Shown here piece by piece: positions 49,809-58,469 of a stretch of DNA of 64,000 bases. The DNA is taken from the NCBI GenBank assembly GCA_964372095.1, contig CAYJPV010000001.1, positions 451,783 to 515,782 of the forward strand, in the 5' to 3' direction. This DNA is from CAYJPV01 sp964372095. Its GTDB lineage: Bacteria; Acidobacteriota; Vicinamibacteria; Vicinamibacterales; JAKQTR01. Below the pieces are notes generated by a model. It was not told where the DNA came from. It saw nothing but the letters and a program-made list of their open reading frames with translations, and searched no databases. Made by a program: the position numbers and the translations under genes. Each line of letters starts with the position of its first letter. The stretch's first letter is position 1.

Positions 49809-50883
49809 CGCCTTCCACAATAACGTCGGCCCCGCACGGATCGATCCGCAGGTCCGACAAAAAGGGGATGCCAAGCTCCCCCGGATCTATCCATGGTACT
49901 CCGCCGGGCCCCAACATGCGAGTGCCCACGATGACGCGGACCGTGTCGACCAGCCCCGCCGCCAGAGCCGCACGCTGCAGCGTGGGGCCGCCCTCGAGCA
50001 GCACCGACTGGATGCCGTAGTGCAGCATCGCGGAGAACGCCCCGGCCATCGCCCCGTCCGGCAGCGCCAGGACGGTCACGCCGGCGTCCGTGAGACGCCG
50101 CACGTGCGCCGCCTTCGCGCCGGCGTGGTCCTGGTCGGTGACCAGGTACACGGGCCCGCGGTCAAGTGTGGTGAAGAGCCGTGCCTCCGCCGACACCCGC
50201 AGGCGCCGGTCGAACACGACGCGCGAGAGCGGGCGGCCTCGGAATACCTCACGACACGTCAGGAGCGGGTCATCCGCCATGACCGTGGAGGATCCGACCG
50301 CCACCGCGTCCACCTCGGCCCGCAGCGCCTGCGACCGGCGGTTCGCGGCCGCGCCCGACAGGCGCGTCCGGCAGCCCGGGGCTGCGGCCATCCATCCGTC
50401 GGCACTGAGGGCCGCCTTCGCGATCACCCACGGACGCCCGGCGCGCATGGCTGTGAAGAACGGACGGTTCAGGCGTTCGGCCTCGATCCGCCCGACGCCA
50501 ACGTCCACCCGCACGCCGTGCGCCTCGAGATACCGAAATCCACCGCCAGACACGCGAGGATTGGGATCGGCGGTGGCCGCGACAACCCGGGCGATACCCG
50601 CGTCGACCACGCGCTCCACGCACGGCGGCGTCCGGCCGTGGTGGCAACAGGGCTCGAGTGTACAGAAGAGGGTTGCCCCTCGAGCGGCTGCACCTGCCTC
50701 GCGCAGGGCGTGGACTTCGGCGTGCGGTTCGCCGGCACGGGCGTGGAACCCCGCCCCCAGCACCCGGCCGTCCGGGGTGGCGACGACGGCCCCGACCATG
50801 GGATTCGGGCTGGTCAGACCCCGGGCACGCCCGGCCAGGAAGAGGGCGCGCTCCATGAGCCGGGCGTCGCCGGACACGCTCAC
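49789..50883 (-). CDS. ribD: Bifunctional riboflavin deaminase/reductase
   Basis: Catalyses the deaminase and reductase steps of riboflavin synthesis; 364 residues. The N-terminal zinc deaminase (about 1-145) carries HAEVHAL and PCCHHGRTPPC with the zinc ligands H and two C. The C-terminal reductase (about 150-360) has DGWMAAAPG near its NADPH site and LLEGGPTLQ. The start GTG overlaps the ftsY stop by four bases. Both activities appear intact. Confidence 0.95.
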   Translation of the reverse strand: MSVSGDARLMERALFLAGRARGLTSPNPMVGAVVATPDGRVLGAGFHARAGEPHAEVHALREAGAAARGATLFCTLEPCCHHGRTPPCVERVVDAGIARVVAATADPNPRVSGGGFRYLEAHGVRVDVGVGRIEAERLNRPFFTAMRAGRPWVIAKAALSADGWMAAAPGCRTRLSGAAANRRSQALRAEVDAVAVGSSTVMADDPLLTCREVFRGRPLSRVVFDRRLRVSAEARLFTTLDRGPVYLVTDQDHAGAKAAHVRRLTDAGVTVLALPDGAMAGAFSAMLHYGIQSVLLEGGPTLQRAALAAGLVDTVRVIVGTRMLGPGGVPWIDPGELGIPFLSDLRIDPCGADVIVEGDVHRTH

Positions 50884-51803
50884 CAGCTTTCTTCGAAGAG
50901 GGCGTCCACGTACTCGGCGGCGGAGAACGGGACCAGGTCGTTCATGCCCTCACCCACGCCCAGATACCGGATCGGCAGCTTGAGATCGTGGGCAATCGCC
51001 ACGGCCACTCCCCCCTTGGCCGTGCCGTCGATCTTCGCGAGGACAATACCGGTGACACCGGCCACGGCCGTAAATTCGCGGGCCTGGGTCAGGCCGTTCT
51101 GGCCGACCGTCGCGTCGAGTACCAGCAGCACCTCGTGCGGCGCGCCGTCGACCTCGCGCGTCGCGATACGCCGGATCTTGTCGAGTTCCTGCATCAGGTT
51201 CGCGCGCGTGTGCAGCCGCCCGGCTGTGTCGACGATGATCGGCGAACGGCCACGCGCCTTGCCTGCCGCCAGCGCGTCGAAGACGACCGCCGCAGGATCA
51301 CTCCCGTCCTTGGCACGGATCACGTCCACCCCGACGCGGCGGGCCCAGATCTCGAGTTGCTCGACCGCGGCAGCACGGAAGGTGTCGGCGGCGCACACCA
51401 GCGGGTCCTGCCCGTCGGCTTTGTAGAAGCTGGCCAGTTTGGCGACGGTGGTCGTCTTGCCGGTGCCGTTGACGCCGACGACCAGCACGACGGTGGGAGA
51501 CCCGGTCCGGGGCGCCCGGGCCTCGGCGCCGTCCAGCACGACCCGCAACTCGTCCTTCACCAGATCGCGCAGCGACTCGCCCCGCCGGGCCCGCGCCCGC
51601 ACGGCCGACACGATCCGTTCGGCCGCCGCCACGCCGACGTCGGCCCCGATGAGCAGTTCTACGAGCGCCTCGGCGGTTTCGGCGTCCACGGGCACGCTGC
51701 GGCGCTCGGGTTCGTCGGCACGGCGCGCGATCTCGTCAAAACGTCCGAGCAACTGCTGCGCCGTGCGGCGCAGGCCGTCACGAACGCGGCTCAGCAGTCC
51801 CAT
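50880..51803 (-). CDS. ftsY: SRP receptor FtsY
   Basis: SRP receptor GTPase of 307 residues. NG domain only: N helices (about 1-95), G1 loop GVNGTGKTTTVAKLASF near 110-126, DTAGRLHTRANLMQEL and KIDGTAKGG. The acidic A domain of E. coli FtsY is absent, as is usual for short-form receptors that rely on an N-terminal amphipathic helix (MGLLSRVRDGLRR) for membrane contact. It is coupled to ribD by GTGA and starts 12 bases after gpsA. Confidence 0.96.
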   Translation of the reverse strand: MGLLSRVRDGLRRTAQQLLGRFDEIARRADEPERRSVPVDAETAEALVELLIGADVGVAAAERIVSAVRARARRGESLRDLVKDELRVVLDGAEARAPRTGSPTVVLVVGVNGTGKTTTVAKLASFYKADGQDPLVCAADTFRAAAVEQLEIWARRVGVDVIRAKDGSDPAAVVFDALAAGKARGRSPIIVDTAGRLHTRANLMQELDKIRRIATREVDGAPHEVLLVLDATVGQNGLTQAREFTAVAGVTGIVLAKIDGTAKGGVAVAIAHDLKLPIRYLGVGEGMNDLVPFSAAEYVDALFEESW

Positions 51804-51815
51804 GCAGGCATTCTA

Positions 51816-52823
51816 TCACCCGGCATCGGTCTCGACCCGCTGGGGCCGGAGCATCAGGTCCTCCAGCGCCGCACGCGGTGTCTTGCGGCCGGCCAGCACC
51901 TCGTCCATCTGCTCGGTGATCGGCAGTTCGATGCCGCGCGTCCGTCCCAGCGCCAGGGCAGCTTCGGTGGTCTTGACGCCTTCGGCCACCTGCTTCATGC
52001 CGGCGAGAATCTCGGGCAGCGCACGCCCGCGCGCCAGTTCGACGCCGACGTGGCGGTTGCGGCTGTACGGCCCCGTGCACGTCAGGACCAGATCGCCAAG
52101 CCCGGTCAGACCGGCCAGCGTCTCGCGGCGCCCCCCTTCCGCGACGGCCAGGCGCGAAATCTCCGCGAGTCCGCGTGTCATCAGCGCCGCCAGGGTGTTG
52201 TGGCCGAATCCGAGCCCGTCGATCACGCCCGCCGCAATCGCAATCGTGTTCTTCAGCGCGCCCCCAATCTCGACACCAGGAACGTCAGTTGTCCCGTACA
52301 ACCGGAAGAACTTCCCCCGGAACTCCGCCTGGACCCGTTCGGCCGCGTCCAGTTCGCGGCAGGCCACAGACACGGCCGTGGGGAGTTGCTGCGCGACCTC
52401 GACGGCGAAACTGGGCCCTGACAGGGCGGCCACCGGCACGCGTCCGCCGGTCTCCTGTTCGATCACCTGAGACATCCGCTGCAACGTGTCCAGTTCGAGC
52501 CCCTTGGCCACACTGACGATCATCGACTGGGGCTCCACGAGTGGCGCCACCGCGCGCATGACGCTGCGCATGGCGTGCGACGGCACCGCCGCCACCACCA
52601 TGCCCGCGCCCGCCATCGCCTCGTCGAGCGACAACATCGGCTCGATCCCCGGCGGCAGTGTCACATCCGGCAGGTAGACGGCGTTGGCGCGCCGCTCGCG
52701 CATCTCGGCGATGATGGCCGCCTCGACGGACCACAGCCGAACGCGGTGCCCCACGCGCGCGAGGTGCACCGCCAACGCCGTTCCCCAGCTCCCGGCCCCC
52801 AGAACCGCCATGTCCAGTGGCAA
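51816..52823 (-). CDS. gpsA: Glycerol-3-phosphate dehydrogenase [NAD(P)+]
   Basis: Makes sn-glycerol-3-phosphate for phospholipids; 335 residues. The dinucleotide loop GAGSWGTALA is near 9-18, AVPSHAMR near 78-85, VAKGLEL near 104-110, the catalytic lysine lies in GGALKNTIAIAAG, and GLGDLVLTCTG near 247-257. The TTG at 52823 has GGGGAGG five bases upstream and is preferred; an internal ATG at 52811 is too far from it. It is next to plsY, which uses its product. Confidence 0.96.
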   Translation of the reverse strand: MPLDMAVLGAGSWGTALAVHLARVGHRVRLWSVEAAIIAEMRERRANAVYLPDVTLPPGIEPMLSLDEAMAGAGMVVAAVPSHAMRSVMRAVAPLVEPQSMIVSVAKGLELDTLQRMSQVIEQETGGRVPVAALSGPSFAVEVAQQLPTAVSVACRELDAAERVQAEFRGKFFRLYGTTDVPGVEIGGALKNTIAIAAGVIDGLGFGHNTLAALMTRGLAEISRLAVAEGGRRETLAGLTGLGDLVLTCTGPYSRNRHVGVELARGRALPEILAGMKQVAEGVKTTEAALALGRTRGIELPITEQMDEVLAGRKTPRAALEDLMLRPQRVETDAG

Positions 52824-52841
52824 CCTGTCCTCCCCTTCCCG

Positions 52842-53426
52842 TCAGCCGATGCGGCGTTCGGAACCCGCCACCATCCGCATGAGATTACCGCGGTGACGGA
52901 ACACGATCAGGGCCCCCGCCGCGAACACCACCATCACGATTGGTTTCGGCGCGCCCCACGCATACGCCAGGGGCCCGATCACGACCGCTGCGGCCACCGA
53001 CCCCAGCGACACCATGCGGCTGCCCCATGTCGCCACGGCAAACACCATCACCGCCACAGCAGCCACCGGAGGCGCCCACACGAGGCAAGCCCCCAACGTC
53101 GTCGCGACGCCCTTGCCGCCGCGGAACCGCAGCCAGACGGGATACACGTGCCCGACCACCGCTCCGGCCCCCGCCGCCGCCCAGGCCGCCGCATCGTACC
53201 CGGCAGAACGGGCCAGCAGCACCGGAACGGCTCCCTTGGCGACATCCAGCAACGCCGTCACCACCGCCGCCCGGCTGCCGACGGTCCGCTGGACGTTGGC
53301 CGCACCAACGTTGCCGCTGCCCTGGCGGCGGATGTCGAACCCGCCTCGCCGCCACGCCACCAGATACGCAAACGGTACGGAGCCGATCAGGTAGCCGATG
53401 CAGGCACAGACGGCCAGCGTCATCAC
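52842..53426 (-). CDS. plsY: Glycerol-3-phosphate acyltransferase PlsY
   Basis: Inner-membrane enzyme of 194 residues that acylates glycerol-3-phosphate from acyl-phosphate, first step of phosphatidic acid synthesis. About five membrane helices. Motifs are GSVPFAYLVA (motif 1), GSGNVGAANVQR (motif 2) and RFRGGKGVATTLG (motif 3). The GTG start overlaps the cinA stop by four bases. The pgpA-cinA-plsY-gpsA group joins phosphatidylglycerol and phosphatidate synthesis. Confidence 0.96.
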   Translation of the reverse strand: MMTLAVCACIGYLIGSVPFAYLVAWRRGGFDIRRQGSGNVGAANVQRTVGSRAAVVTALLDVAKGAVPVLLARSAGYDAAAWAAAGAGAVVGHVYPVWLRFRGGKGVATTLGACLVWAPPVAAVAVMVFAVATWGSRMVSLGSVAAAVVIGPLAYAWGAPKPIVMVVFAAGALIVFRHRGNLMRMVAGSERRIG

Positions 53427-54754
53427 GGCCGGTTCACGCCCCCCTCGCCATACACGAATGCCGGACCAGGCGGCGCACCCAGCAGGAGGCGCCGCACTAG
53501 GTCGAGCGCCATCTGCGCCGCGAACTGGCGGTTGCGGGCACGCGTGAACGGAAAGCGGAACGTCCGGACGAGATGCGAGCCGGGACCGCTGACCGCCACG
53601 ACGACGGTACCGACCGGCTTGGCATCGCTGCCTCCGGTCGGCCCGGCGATGCCGGTCACACCGACGCCGATGTCCGCGCCGGTCTGCTGCCGGATCCCGT
53701 TGGCCATGGCCAGCGCCGTGGGTTCGCTCACCGCCCCGTGCTGCGCCAGCAGCGTGTCATCGACACCGAGCCACCGGACCTTCGCGTCGTTGCTGTAGCA
53801 CACCGCATTGAACCGCACGTAATCCGAGCTGCCCGGCGCATCGGTGAGCCTCGTCGAAACCAGCCCTCCCGTGCAGGATTCCGCGACGGCAATCTGCAGA
53901 CCGCGGCTGCGAAGCAGGTCGCCGACGACCTGCTCGAGCGGACGGCCGTCCACGCTGAACGCGTCGGCGCCAAGCACGCCCACCAGTTGCGTGATCGCGC
54001 CGCCCAGGCGGGCCTCGGCCTCCGCAGGGCTCGCCGCGCGAACGGCCAGGTGCAGTTCCACCTGGGCCGCCGCGGTCAGGATTGTCGTCGTGACAGGCAG
54101 CGGCTGCGACGTCCACTGGCCGTAGACGGGAAACGTGACCTCTTCGAGCTCGGACTCCATGCGCCCGCAGGTCAAGACAGCCCGGCGATAGACGCGCTCG
54201 GCACCGACCAGTGGCGCGAGCCGTTCCTCGACGACGCGCTCGAACATGGGCTTCAGTTCGCTGGGCGGTCCCGGCAGCAGCACCACGAGGCGTCCGTCGT
54301 GGGCGATCCACAGTCCGGGGGCCGTGCCGTTCCGATTCTCGAGGACCACGGCGCCTTCGGGAACCTCGGCCTGCCGGCGGTTCACCTCCGGCATCCGGAC
54401 TCCGCGGAAGGCGAACCGCTGGCGAATCCGCTCGACGATGGCCGGGTCCTCTCTGAGCGGGCGACCCAGCACGGACGCCACGGCATCCCGCGTCAGATCG
54501 TCGTCGGTGGGTCCCAGGCCGCCGCACACCACGATCACGTCCGCCCGCCCGAGCGCCCCGCGAAACACGGCCTCGAGTTCGAGGCGGTTGTCGCCCACGA
54601 TGGCCTTCGCGCGCACCTCGATGCCGATGTCGTGCAGACGCTCGGTCAAGAACAGCGAGTTCGTGTCCAGACGGGGCGGCACGAGCAGCTCCGACCCCAC
54701 GGCGATGATTTCAGCCAGCCGGGGCCGCGCGTCCCGCGATGCGTGAGGCGTCAC
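53423..54754 (-). CDS. cinA: CinA-like protein (COG1058 plus PncC domain)
   Basis: Fusion of an N-terminal MoCF-type pyrophosphatase domain (about 15-180; IIAVGSELL, then CGGLGPTDDD and LLPGPPSELKPM) and a C-terminal nicotinamide-nucleotide amidase domain (about 285-435; AVAESCTGGLVSTRLTDAPGSS trimmed to its first part, and GVTGIAGPTGGSDAKPVG). The family recycles NMN and is often competence-induced. The GTG at 54754 overlaps the pgpA stop and is preferred over a GTG eight codons earlier. The DxxxG-type catalytic Ser of the PncC domain (AESCTGG) is intact. Confidence 0.94.
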   Translation of the reverse strand: MTPHASRDARPRLAEIIAVGSELLVPPRLDTNSLFLTERLHDIGIEVRAKAIVGDNRLELEAVFRGALGRADVIVVCGGLGPTDDDLTRDAVASVLGRPLREDPAIVERIRQRFAFRGVRMPEVNRRQAEVPEGAVVLENRNGTAPGLWIAHDGRLVVLLPGPPSELKPMFERVVEERLAPLVGAERVYRRAVLTCGRMESELEEVTFPVYGQWTSQPLPVTTTILTAAAQVELHLAVRAASPAEAEARLGGAITQLVGVLGADAFSVDGRPLEQVVGDLLRSRGLQIAVAESCTGGLVSTRLTDAPGSSDYVRFNAVCYSNDAKVRWLGVDDTLLAQHGAVSEPTALAMANGIRQQTGADIGVGVTGIAGPTGGSDAKPVGTVVVAVSGPGSHLVRTFRFPFTRARNRQFAAQMALDLVRRLLLGAPPGPAFVYGEGGVNRP

Positions 54755-55233
54755 GTCAGCCACTCCGGCCGCATCCACAGGGCCAGGCGCACGGCGGCGT
54801 AGGCGTAGACGCCGGCCATGACATCGTCAGCCATCACGCCCCACCCGCCCGGCAGGCGCTCGAATCGTCCGACGGGGAATGGCTTGACGATGTCGAAGAC
54901 GCGGAATGCCACGAACCCCGCGAGAGCGACCTGCCACGTGAGCGGGAGCCACAGCACGGAAACCAGCATGCCCACCACTTCGTCGATCACCACGATGCCC
55001 GGGTCTTCGACGGCCAGCTCGCGCTCGGCCACCCGGGCGCTCCAGACGCCGGCGGCAAACACCGCGACGATCGCCAGCAGTTCTGCCGCGGGGACTCCCG
55101 ACTGGCGAAGCAGGTACCAGATGGGGATGGCGACGGCCGATCCGAACGTGCCCGGCGCGAAGGGAATGAAGCCGACGTATCCCGCGGAAGCCAGCGCGAG
55201 TCCGAAACGGGCTGAGGGAGTGCGTGTGGACAT
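54751..55233 (-). CDS. pgpA: Phosphatidylglycerophosphatase A
   Basis: Inner-membrane phosphatase of 160 residues completing phosphatidylglycerol synthesis. Four membrane helices. Family motifs are GYVGFIPFAPGTFGSAVA near 18-35, VVIDEVVGML near 80-89 and VFDIVKPFPV near 112-121, followed by GGWGVMADDVMAG with the metal-binding aspartates. ATG 55233 is chosen; a GTG four codons earlier is possible. It overlaps cinA by four bases. Confidence 0.95.
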   Translation of the reverse strand: MSTRTPSARFGLALASAGYVGFIPFAPGTFGSAVAIPIWYLLRQSGVPAAELLAIVAVFAAGVWSARVAERELAVEDPGIVVIDEVVGMLVSVLWLPLTWQVALAGFVAFRVFDIVKPFPVGRFERLPGGWGVMADDVMAGVYAYAAVRLALWMRPEWLT

Positions 55234-55248
55234 ACGGTTGAACACGAA

Positions 55249-56157
55249 TCAGGTCAGTGAGGCTTCGACCACACGTGTGCCAGCGAGGCGGTCGTGCATC
55301 GTGCGGCCGTCGCCGACCAGCGCCCAGGCGAAACCCAGGCCGGCGGCCATCAACGAGACGAGCGACAACGCCGTCCGGAGCGCGGCCCGGCCCACGCCCA
55401 CGGTCGGGGCCCCATCGGCAACCACCTCGAGGTGGAGGGCCATCTTCCCGAGGGTCTGCCCCAGCGACGCGGTGAGCAGCACGACGTAGCCGCCGTTGAG
55501 CACGGCGAAGAACGCGAGCAGGGGCGCGACGGGCAGGATGTCCCACTCGGACGGCTCCAGCCCGGACACACGCAGTGTGAAGTACAGGGTCAGCAGATCG
55601 ACCAGGATGATCAGGGAGCCATCGACGAGACCCGCCGCCGCCCGTCGCCACGGCCCGGCCGGCGGTGCGTCCAGCGGCCGGCGCGGCACGGACGCTGCCA
55701 GCACCGAATCGGCCGCCGACGGCGTCAGGACCGGCTGCTCGGGTTCCAGCGGCAGCACACCGGCTCCGACCCGCGCCTGGGGAGGCCGCGGCCGAGGCGT
55801 GGCGTTGCCGGGCCGGCGTACGGCAAGCGGCCGGTGGGGAGGGGGCAGCGGCCGCCCCTCGGGAAACGCGGTGTCGAACAACGGCAGGTCCAATGGAGCA
55901 CCATCAGTTGTCCGATCCAGCGCGCGTCCGAGTGCGCCGTCAACCAGCGCCCGCTGCTCGCTTCCAGGCCGGGCCGGACGCAACCGGCCTGCGTCGGCCC
56001 GCGGCGTCACCGGCAGGTTGAGGGGCGTCGCCCGAGGCCGGGGTGGCGTGGCGGACCCGCCAGATTCCGGGGGGGCGATCAACGAAAACTCATACCCGCA
56101 GTGCCGGCAACGGTCGCCACTATCCAGGCTGAGGTACGAACACTTGGGGCACTTCAT
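55249..56157 (-). CDS. Zinc-ribbon RDD-family membrane protein
   Basis: Protein of 302 residues. An N-terminal zinc ribbon (CPKC ... CRHCG, residues 3-21) leads into a Pro/Arg-rich linker of about 140 residues. A C-terminal RDD domain with three or four membrane helices follows (about 165-300; RRAAAGLVDGSLIILVD, then GQTLGKMALHLEV and DRLAGTRVV). RDD proteins are poorly understood; some act in sodium export or osmotic balance. The joining of a zinc ribbon and RDD is a recurrent acidobacterial layout by my recollection. Its ATG overlaps the TPR stop by four bases. Confidence 0.8.
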   Translation of the reverse strand: MKCPKCSYLSLDSGDRCRHCGYEFSLIAPPESGGSATPPRPRATPLNLPVTPRADAGRLRPARPGSEQRALVDGALGRALDRTTDGAPLDLPLFDTAFPEGRPLPPPHRPLAVRRPGNATPRPRPPQARVGAGVLPLEPEQPVLTPSAADSVLAASVPRRPLDAPPAGPWRRAAAGLVDGSLIILVDLLTLYFTLRVSGLEPSEWDILPVAPLLAFFAVLNGGYVVLLTASLGQTLGKMALHLEVVADGAPTVGVGRAALRTALSLVSLMAAGLGFAWALVGDGRTMHDRLAGTRVVEASLT

Positions 56158-56999
56158 TCGCGGACGCCCCCGGCCGCGGGCGTCCCGCTCAGGCCCGCGG
56201 TCTCGAGCAGCCGCCGCTGGATGTCGGCCCGTTGCTGCTCGGCCTGGGCGAAGGACGGATCGCCCGGCGGCACACGGTCGAGCAGGGCCAGGGCATCACG
56301 CAGGTGACCGGTCGCGGACAGCGCCCGCGCGCGGGCAATCGCCAGGTCGGCCGCCCGCGGCAGCGGGAGTGCATCCGGCTCCACGACCACCGTCGGACCG
56401 GCGGAGGGACGTCCCCAGGAGCTGTCCACCAGCGGCTTCAGGAGGTCAAACGCCGCCGCGAACAGGACAGCGCTCCCGATCACGACGACCACGATGACCA
56501 GCGGCAGCACGCGTACCGGACGCGGGCGGCCGCCCGTCAGTGCGGCTGGCAGGATCGCGCGAGGCGGGCGCGGCGCCGGCACGGCCGTGCGGCGGGGCTC
56601 GACGGGTGGTGCCACAGCGCCGGCGAGGCGCTCGAGGCGCGCGAGGTAGGCCAACGCCACGTCCGGGCTGTCGCCGTGGGCGGCTGCCGATTCGAGCAGT
56701 TCACGCGCCGCCCCGCCGTCGCCGCGTTGAATGGCGGCAACCCCCTCGTGCAGCATCTCTTCGGACTGCCGCTGCCGCTCCGCCTGCGCGCTGCGCGCGC
56801 GGTCGATGTACGCCCGGGCGCGGGCATGGCCGCGGTCGAGGAACAACACGCGCCCCCAGACGTTGATCGACTCCTGAAAACGCCCGGCGAAGTAGTGTTC
56901 GAGGCCGGCGAGCAGCAGCTCGTCGATCTTCGCGTCACGCTCCGGGTCAACCATCGGGTTCCCGGTCCGGGCGGCATCGTGGGAGGACGGATCAGTCAT
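56154..56999 (-). CDS. Membrane-anchored protein with TPR-like segments
   Basis: Protein of 281 residues from ATG 56999. TPR-like helices at about 15-55 (LLLAGLEHYFAGRFQESINV) and 75-120 are followed by one membrane helix (about 165-188, LPLVIVVVVIGSAVLFAAA) and a second helical, TPR-like segment (about 215-262; ARALSATGHLRDALALLDRV). No enzyme motif. It lies between an NtrX-like regulator and the zinc-ribbon RDD protein, overlapping the latter by four bases, so a shared membrane role is likely. Not assignable to a named family. Confidence 0.72.
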   Translation of the reverse strand: MTDPSSHDAARTGNPMVDPERDAKIDELLLAGLEHYFAGRFQESINVWGRVLFLDRGHARARAYIDRARSAQAERQRQSEEMLHEGVAAIQRGDGGAARELLESAAAHGDSPDVALAYLARLERLAGAVAPPVEPRRTAVPAPRPPRAILPAALTGGRPRPVRVLPLVIVVVVIGSAVLFAAAFDLLKPLVDSSWGRPSAGPTVVVEPDALPLPRAADLAIARARALSATGHLRDALALLDRVPPGDPSFAQAEQQRADIQRRLLETAGLSGTPAAGGVRE

Positions 57000-57083
57000 C
57001 TGGGCGTCGTGGCGATTATCGGCCAGGAGTCCGCGCAGGGTCAACGTCCCGCGCGCCGGTCCACGCGCACGATCGCGCCGCGA

Positions 57084-58469
57084 TCACTCGTGGTCGTCGT
57101 CGCGGTCGCCCTGGCGTGCCGGCGCAATCCCGAGCGCACGCATCTTGCGGTAGAGGTTGCTGCGCTCGACCCCCAGCACCTCGGCGGTCTTCGAGATGTT
57201 GCCCAGCTGCCGGGCCAGGACGCGGAGGATGTACTCGCGTTCAAACCGGCCGCGGGCGTCGTGGAGGGTCGCGGGCACCTCGTCGTGCTCCGCGTCCTGG
57301 TGGACCGGGCCCTCCAGGAACGCCAGGTCACCCGCCGCGATCGTATCGCCGGGCACCATGATCATCACGCGCTCGATCACGTTCCGCAGTTCGCGGACGT
57401 TGCCGGGCCACGGATACCGGTCGAGCACCGACAACGCCGATGTGTCGAGCAGCTTGAGGCGGCGCCCGTACTCCCGGGCGAAGATCTTCGTGAAGTGCTC
57501 GGCGAGACGGGGGATGTCCTCACGGCGGTCGCGCAGGGGCGGCACGAAGATCGGAATGACGTTCAGCCGGAAGTAGAGGTCGTCCCGAAAGCGGCCCGCC
57601 CGGATCTCGGCCGGAAGGTCCTTGTTCGTGGCGGCCAGCACGCGGGTGTCCACCCGCACGCGGGACGTGCCGCCCACCGGCTCGACTACCTGCTCCTGAA
57701 GGGCGCGCAGGACCTTGGCCTGCGTCTTCAGGGTCATGTCGGCAATCTCGTCCAGGAAGATCGTGCCGCCGTCCGCGAGTTCGAACTTGCCCCGCCGGTC
57801 CGCGACGGCGCCGGTGAACGCGCCGCGCACGTGGCCGAACAGTTCCGACTCGATGAGTTCTTCCGGAATCGCCGCGCAGTTGACCTCGACAAACGGCCCG
57901 GACCGGCGCCGGCTGAGGGTGTGCACGGTGCGGGCCACCAGTTCTTTGCCTGTGCCGTTCTCGCCGAAGATCAGCACACGCCCGTTGGTCGGTGCCGCCA
58001 TCGCCACCTGCTCGCGCAGCTGGTGCATGGCGTAACTCTCGCCCACCATCGTCAGATCGGGGTCGACGCGGGCACGCAGGGCCCGGTTCTCCTGCTCCAG
58101 GCGCCGCTGCCGCAGGGCGTTCGCCACCGAGAGCACGGTCTTCTCCAGCGACAGGGGTTTCTCGATGAAGTCGTACGCGCCGGCCCGGATGGCCTTCACC
58201 GCAGACTCGATGTTGCCGTGCCCCGAGATCATGATCACGGCGGAGTCGACCTGACGATCGCGCAGGCGCTGCAACGTGACGAGGCCGTCGATGCCCGGCA
58301 GCCAGATATCGAGCAGAATCACATCGTAGACGGCACGCGTCGTCCGGTCGAGACAGCCTTCCCCGCTGTCGGCGACCTCGACGTCGTACCCTTCGTCACG
58401 GAGCACGCCGGACAGCGCGTTGCGCACGCCCGGCTCGTCGTCGACCACCAGAATAATCGGCTTCACCAT
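57084..58469 (-). CDS. NtrX-like sigma-54 response regulator
   Basis: Two-component transcription activator of 461 residues. Receiver domain (1-120) with phospho-acceptor D54 in LLDIWLPGIDG and K104-type lysine in EKPLSL. Sigma-54 AAA+ domain (about 140-375) with Walker A GENGTGKE, the sigma-54 contact loop GAFTGA, and Walker B GGTIFLDEIAD. C-terminal Fis-type HTH (about 410-450, ISKTAEVLGVERSNLYRKM). IWLPG after the aspartate is typical of NtrX. Its ATG overlaps the sensor kinase stop by seven bases. It controls sigma-54 promoters, probably for nitrogen or envelope genes. Confidence 0.92.
   Translation of the reverse strand: MVKPIILVVDDEPGVRNALSGVLRDEGYDVEVADSGEGCLDRTTRAVYDVILLDIWLPGIDGLVTLQRLRDRQVDSAVIMISGHGNIESAVKAIRAGAYDFIEKPLSLEKTVLSVANALRQRRLEQENRALRARVDPDLTMVGESYAMHQLREQVAMAAPTNGRVLIFGENGTGKELVARTVHTLSRRRSGPFVEVNCAAIPEELIESELFGHVRGAFTGAVADRRGKFELADGGTIFLDEIADMTLKTQAKVLRALQEQVVEPVGGTSRVRVDTRVLAATNKDLPAEIRAGRFRDDLYFRLNVIPIFVPPLRDRREDIPRLAEHFTKIFAREYGRRLKLLDTSALSVLDRYPWPGNVRELRNVIERVMIMVPGDTIAAGDLAFLEGPVHQDAEHDEVPATLHDARGRFEREYILRVLARQLGNISKTAEVLGVERSNLYRKMRALGIAPARQGDRDDDHE

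Noticed and set aside
50884..51803. FMN riboswitch controlling ribD
   Set aside because: ribD starts inside the ftsY stop codon and ftsY itself occupies the upstream region. No RFN-like conserved segments were recognised.
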